From positions 49,849-113,848 of the forward strand of contig JAMKCH010019900.1 in NCBI GenBank assembly GCA_023653785.1: a stretch of 64,000 nucleotides of DNA, read 5' to 3'. This DNA comes from Ophioderma brevispina (taxonomy: Eukaryota > Echinodermata > Ophiuroidea > Amphilepidida > Ophiodermatidae). A program made the position numbers and the translations under genes. The first letter of the stretch is position 1. Each line of letters starts with the position of its first letter. The notes beneath the pieces were generated by a model. The model made no database searches and was not told the DNA's origin. It saw only the letters and a program-made list of their open reading frames with translations. Of this stretch, positions 58,261 through 64,000 are shown piece after piece.

Positions 58261-61200
58261 CGACACCATTTTCTGTATTCATCCTAGTTTTAGCTCAATG
58301 AGTGCCAATACGAAATCATCATAACAAGTGCCAGATACCCAACCAAAACACAAATATTGGAACCGTACAAAACCTATAAACGTCAAAAGCCATGCTCCGC
58401 TAATCATTACATCCTGAAGAGACAAATTCAACAGTCGGCAAAGCTCCCAAATAATACTCTTCCGTGACGTTCCCGAATGATGGCAATAATCACTTCAAAA
58501 AAGAACCTATGGGCACAAACTCAGCATAAACGTTCATATCCAATGTACACCAAAGCGCCGACACCCAGTTCTACCCGTACAAAAGCCTTATGACATGCCG
58601 ACACCCGTATCGTGGAGGCTGGAGAACCAAACACAAACACCCGAATCAATCCATCTTGTACAACGGCTAGCCGGCACACTAGGCTCAGTCCCGAAGAATT
58701 GAATGAATAAACCTAACACCAAGGCAACCCTAACGGCGGTGCAAACAATATAGTCACCACAAGAAAAGGGGCTCTCACAAAATTCTGTTAAAATACTACC
58801 TTCTAGAAACAAAATCACTGCAAACTTCACCCAAAACAAAAATCTAGTTATCAGAAAAAAACCACACTTAATAAAATTAAACATGAATCTAAAGCGGAAA
58901 TTTTAGGAACACACGATCAAGAATGATACTGCCATGAAAACGGAGCTTTGAATCGCCGGTCATCAAGTGCAATAAAAATATGCTACGTTATCGAGTATCA
59001 GCAAAAATATTACGTTAATAAGGTAGCTTACGAATTTGGTTGCGCTAATACTATCAATATCGCCAACGTCTTTAGGCATTTGCTCCCAGTGCCGCCTACC
59101 GGATCAAAAGCTTAAGTCAAGCAAATAAACTATGAAAATAAGTGCAAGCTAGTTACCACACAAAACAAAGAAGCCATTACCGTTTGCGAATCAGCCCCTT
59201 CACATCGACACGCATACAAACACCTAAGTTCCATCTGCCGAAATGCCAAGAAGGGGGGAAACCTGCCCGATTAGGCCGCAGATGATACGACCAATAATCG
59301 AGAAACACGATGGCGGGAGAAAGAAACGATCGTGAACAGATTGCGATTATCCCAAGAACAAGTTTATTAATGTGCCATTAACCGGAGAAAATAAAATCCG
59401 ACCTAATCAAACAAGAATGAACACGAAAGGAACTTGCACTTCCCACAACAAACTCCGATTACTACAACTTAAAAGCACTCAAAGGATTTGAAATCTCCCA
59501 AATATTTTGCCAAGGACAACACGAACCAATTACACAAATCCAAGTACACCCGCAAAACACTCGGATCACGAAAAAGACGTGTGAATGGTGTGTGTAGGTG
59601 TATGATGGGTATATGTAAATGTGTTGGTGTTTGGTGTCAATGAGTATTACAAAACACGTGCAAATGGTTAAAATTCATTAGCCTTCTTGCGAAAGTTATT
59701 TTCTAAATCACTAAATGTATAAAACTATTTAAAACGATGTGTAGAAATGTGTTTGAAAGGAATATAGGTTTAAAAAATGGGCACATAGTAATTTATATCA
59801 CTTCTTAACAATGAGACTTAATTGAATGTAGATTAATAGGAAGGAAATCTAATTGTAATGAATGAGGACTAAGATTAACGCGAGTGCGTGTACAGCTGCT
59901 GGTGAAGTTAGCCAACAGTACAGTCCATTGGAAAAAAATCCCGATAGTCAAAGTAGAAAACAAACAATAGAAAGGTGAATGTAATGAAAATTGATGTTAT
60001 GTGAATTTGAAAAAATACCCTGCACACAAGTCCAACAGAAAAGGAAAGGTAGTAAAAAACGTGCAACATCGAGTGAGCATCTATATGATGTCGCTGTAAT
60101 TGAAATCGAGGATGTGTGGGAACCACAACTGCAATGCCACATATACATCATAGGTACATGTGCATATTTAAATGCTTGCTTTCTTGCATTTGTAGTCTTG
60201 TGTAGTTATGTTGATATGACTTTTCAATGTGTAAAAGGAGTACAACAATTCTCGAGCTTTTGCTTTCAATTGTACCTACTCCAACTTCTGGTCTTGCAAT
60301 TATTCTTGGTGTTGAAAATGATGGAAAATGAGTTGAAGTTGAATTTTTGATATAATCATAGATATGCAGTGTGTGAACAGATGGTTGCCTGTGCCGAACT
60401 CAGTTATGTGAAAATTGTAAATACAGCCGAAAGGGGAACACACCACGCGCACACCAACTCGTACACAAATCACTACACAAAACACACAGGAAACCCCTTA
60501 ACCAAGACACAACGGGGCGCATGGACGATGATCTCTTGATGACCAAAGCGCCTTTGACAATATAGCTAAACCTGTATATCAGCATTATTGCCCCGTGTTG
60601 AAACTCGAACAAAAAACACATCAAATTCATGATGAAAGATTGCGCGTACGACTGGATGTCTAAGTCACATGGGACAAAAGCACAAGACATACTACAAGCG
60701 TTCCGATTAAACGCGTCTCCTCATTTTCCAAAAAAATTACTGACCCATTCCAATATAAAAGGGTCAATATGAACACAACCAAACGGGGGCTCAATTAGAT
60801 TAAACAGCACACACCCATGTAAACGATTGTAAACAACCCATTGACAGTTGTTGACCAATTACGTAAAGGTGTGAAAAGGCGTGCCCCGTTGACTTTCTAC
60901 ACTTCTTGACTATTGTATTGATTGCAACACACCCATATAAAAACGGACGCAATTAACAAGCCATGAATGAAAGCACGACCAGTGACTGCAAACAAAGACC
61001 AGCAAAGCACAATACAATTATCAATAGGAATTAAAGTCATCTACTGGGGCCGTATTATCAAGGCCAAGATAAATCCAAGAAACAGTGGTCTGCACACGCC
61101 ACCATACACACCCATTAACTGTAAAATAAATATTAAAAGGATATTAGATAGGAAGTTCTTCCACTGCAACCTTGGCGATCCGTCATAGTTCTGCATCAAC

Positions 61201-61850
61201 TAGTCTCAAAGAGTCTCCCACACGTCACGGGCTCCCACGCCGACACCTTCCCACATACGCACAAATCACGGCGGTACAACTTCAAAAGTAGCAATTCCCA
61301 CGATTCCTTAAATTCGATGCTTTGAACTGACTGAAACAGCGAGAGTAACACCAAAGGCACATGGTGTAGCTGCCGCGATTGACTTGAAAAACCGGTTTAT
61401 CTTCCCAAGTACAAGCAGTTGATAAGGGATCCAATTAGCACAACCATGATTAATGATTATCGCACATAATACTACTAGTAATTCAGAAGACTCCTCCACA
61501 TGGAAATACACCAAAACCAGTCCTTCCTGCCGTAGGTCGAACTGCACCCAATTTCAGAATATACAGGTCACAACTCCGAATATTTAATGGTGGGAATTGA
61601 CCATTGTCACTGGTGTTGATGCGTAAATTCCAGTAAAACAGTTCGAAATTCCCGTCACACGAACGACAACAACAAAATGATTGACGCTAACAAAAATACA
61701 GCGACACCGCTTACGATATTCATCTAATTGGCGGATCAACGATAACACCGAAGACGATAAAACAGTACTTGTCCATGAAAAGCATTTAAGTAACTTCCAT
61801 TATAAGACTCGTAGTTATAAACTGGTTTTCCATTATGGAGTTTTGTTATG
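58260..61850. other. Long stretch without supported features
   Basis: A/C-rich on the plus strand with scattered short frames. A frame at 59,991-60,350 (EHLYDVAVIEIEDVWEPQL) looks briefly protein-like but then becomes low-complexity and has no clear splice sites. A TG-rich patch lies at about 59,580-59,640. Nothing else recognised. Confidence 0.4.
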
Positions 61851-61869
61851 TCTCACAGCGAGATGACAA

Positions 61870-62095
61870 AATAACGTGCTTATTTTTATCAATGACAACA
61901 GAACAACAACACCACATCCTACACGGAATGTACTTGCAAGTAATGGCACACTGCGGGTTAACAGAGGGAAAAGGAAACAAAGCACCAGCCATCCTAGCGA
62001 AGCGATGACCCTCAAACGCGAACAATAGGATGCTTACAGATGATCTCCACTTGAGATAATATCCCTTATGCCTTGACGCTTCGCTGAAGCATGAG
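61870..62095 (-). repeat. Dispersed repeat with conserved frame, copy 2
   Basis: Partner of 55,990-56,232. The minus-strand frame reads SVSILLFAFEGHRFA, AGALF, QCAITCKYIPCRMW and stays open from 62,166 to 61,846. Confidence 0.6.
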
Positions 62096-62450
62096 TGTAT
62101 TGACATGGAGGATCGGAGAAAGGCGAGCATTGAATTAAATAGGACAAAAAATACACTGTCGTGCAACGGGCCTCTCGCTTACTAGGCTGAGATTAACCAC
62201 TGGCACAGAGGACTGTGTTTATTGGATACCGGAGAACGAGTCTAATGATTCTGTTTTATTTCAGAGTTTTAAGTGGCCGTAATTATATAATATTTTCGAA
62301 GGGGGGACTATATGCATGATCATAGCAGAACTTATGACGAAGCGCAACTCACTCCATGCACGCGCCGGATCAAGTGAATGAACATACCGACGGGGCGGGA
62401 AAGTGATAAGGACAAATATTATATAGAGGCTCCGAGAACTGGCGGCATTG
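62095..62450. other. Unassigned stretch
   Basis: Nothing recognised. Confidence 0.4.
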
Positions 62451-62560
62451 GTTCAAGGTTCAAGGTTCAAGGTTTATTAAAAGACGAACAAATACACGGT
62501 ATCTTAAACCAGTTATACATCGAGAAAGAGAGAGAAAGAGAGAGAAAGCGAGGGGGAGAG
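62451..62560 (+). repeat. GTTCAAG and GAGAAA simple repeats
   Basis: GGTTCAA occurs three times in tandem (62,452-62,472), then after 45 bases a GAGAAA/GAGAGA run (62,521-62,552). The GTTCAAG tail would fit a retroelement 3' end. Confidence 0.7.
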
Positions 62561-62599
62561 GGCGGAGACGTGCACATACCCGTAGACCCAAATTCTACA

Positions 62600-63400
62600 C
62601 ACCACAACTAAAACAAATGAAACAACAGACCGTTACGATCTAACAAATTGATATTGAAAAAGCTTTAAATATTAAAAACTTAAAAATATTAATTTTGGAG
62701 TAAAAAAAAAACATGAATATTAATAGATTTGAATATTGATAGTAAAATGGAATAAATAAAATTGACACTTTTTGTAGGTTATTAACTATTCGCAATAGCG
62801 TTTTTGCACATAGTCTTGATGTTATAGTAAACAAACCCATTGAAATAAAGTGTTTTAAAGAAACTTACATTGAACACCAAATATCAGACAAAAACAACCG
62901 ACTATACTCGATTCATCTCATTTGTGACCCACGTTCCCCGAAGGGAAAAGACTGGAAATGAACAACAGATTCGATTAAGATTGGCAATTCTCGGTGGCAT
63001 ATATTAATATCATTGCAGTGTAAAACTGTAGTAGTGTTCAATGCAAGACCCAGTCTATCCACTGTTACTATTTAGTGATTTTGTATTTTTCTCGTAAAAG
63101 TGCATAGGTCTCTTTAACAAACAAATAATGTTTAACCACCCTAATTGAAACAAAGCATACTTGTGCTATTGTTCGTAGCAACAGTCATGTAATAATAGGC
63201 AAGGTCATTTATGATAAAGAGTGGAAAATGTAAAATGAGGGGGGGAGTTTAGATAGGTGTCACCAATTTCAAAGGGATCAAATCTAAGCCGATTTTAACA
63301 GGTGCCAAGGACTAACTAATGCGTTCTACCGACAATCGTTCAATAGGTGAACTGTGATAGGTGCTAACTTTCAAGGTCAGGCGGTGGCGGCCAAGCTCGT
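62600..63400. other. Unassigned AT-rich stretch
   Basis: Nothing recognised; a short G-run at 63,239-63,245. Confidence 0.4.
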
Positions 63401-63404
63401 TATT

Positions 63405-63550
63405 ATAGCAATAAGAAAATATTCCTTGGACAACAATAAAATTTCAGAATTTTTTTCAAGATTTCGCTTTACGTGTTAAACCATTGACAACGTCTGAAAA
63501 TGGGGGATTCTGGCCGCCCTCACCTGAAGGTATCTGGGTGAAAACAATAA
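63405..63550 (+). repeat. Diverged fragment of repeat block X
   Basis: 'aaaatattccttg', 'tttttttcaagatttc.ctt', 'tgttaaacca.tg.c.acgtct' and 'tctggccg.cctc' follow the order seen at 33,890-34,025, so block X is dispersed and not confined to the 7.9-kb units. Confidence 0.6.
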
Positions 63551-64000
63551 ACAGCAAGAGACACCCAATTTCAACAAAAAATTGCACAGTCATTGTTTGG
63601 ATAGTATATACCTGTGATGAAACAGCCGCACCTTTCTTTGTATCGCCAAAGGGTGTTAATTAGGAGAATCAAAAGTCCTTCAATGTGAAATAGCCGGAGA
63701 AATAGCGCCATTACGATCATAATTAGTTATTCAATTGGTTCAGGAGTCAAGTTAAGGCCATTATCGTAAGTGACACTATTTTCGCAACAGACGAACAGAA
63801 AGTTGGCATTTCCAGCCAGTCGTAATTTAAGATAACAGACGAATTATTTTGCCACGAAATCGGAGCACTGAATCTTAGAACACGTTTATGCCTTACAGTC
63901 GAAAACATATAGTCACAGATGGGCAACAAATCCTTAAGCAACACTTTCAATTTCCTGTTTTTGTATATTCCACCCTTTTACCACTGGTGACTTTTAATAT
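63550..64000. other. Unassigned end of window
   Basis: A 67-codon minus-strand frame (63,747-63,950) has no recognised domain or splice context. Confidence 0.4.

Noticed and set aside
59991..60350. 119-codon frame with EHLYDVAVIEIEDVWEPQL
   Set aside because: Second half is hydrophobic low-complexity text with no splice signal; no family recognised.

Overview
The window reads as nuclear DNA of an animal, most likely a marine invertebrate. I cannot fix the phylum. Reasons: AT-rich non-coding DNA, no dense open frames, exon-like islands with GT/AG borders, LINE, Tc1/mariner and tRNA-SINE debris, many fold-back (MITE-like) elements, and one recognisable multi-pass animal receptor. Most open frames fall inside repeats and are not genes.

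Layout. 1-1,000: a LINE 3' end and a Tc1/mariner transposase remnant. 1,500-11,500: fold-back elements (1,516-1,677; 1,903-2,077; 3,330-4,260; 6,179-6,356; 11,344-11,497), a tRNA-SINE near 9,000, and a short minus-strand terminal exon at 4,427-4,574 resembling the mitochondrial assembly factor COA3. 11,880-23,700: a tandem segmental duplication. Copy 1 (about 4.6 kb) is compact; copy 2 (about 7.2 kb) is the same sequence stretched by insertions, including about 1 kb of GC-rich sequence where copy 1 has only a poly-C run. Each copy ends in an array built on the palindrome CAACGCGTTG. 23,900-33,300: long-inverted-repeat elements, hairpins, simple repeats and several weakly supported exon candidates (27.3-27.8 kb, 29.5 kb, 30.55-31.84 kb). 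33,340-49,960: two tandem units of about 7.9 kb made of blocks X, Y, Z, W, V; 3.6 kb of each is almost identical.

50,438-51,957 (minus) holds the only gene identified with confidence: the seven-transmembrane exon of a receptor of the leucine-rich-repeat GPCR type (LGR/relaxin-receptor/GRL101-like). It is broken by four single-base frameshifts and lacks most class A activation motifs. 52,200-64,000: a LINE tail, a further inverted-repeat element, tandem duplications carrying two 5-copy arrays of an 88-89 bp minisatellite, a second LINE remnant, and about 3.6 kb in which I see nothing.

There is no operon-like cooperation between genes. The main story is repeat biology and, very probably, assembly quality: repeated single-base run-length differences and insertion-stretched duplicates suggest that parts are unpolished long-read sequence. 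The best biological leads are the degenerate receptor, the CAACGCGTTG satellite with its promoter-like sub-block, and the candidate exons at 4.4 and 30.6 kb.
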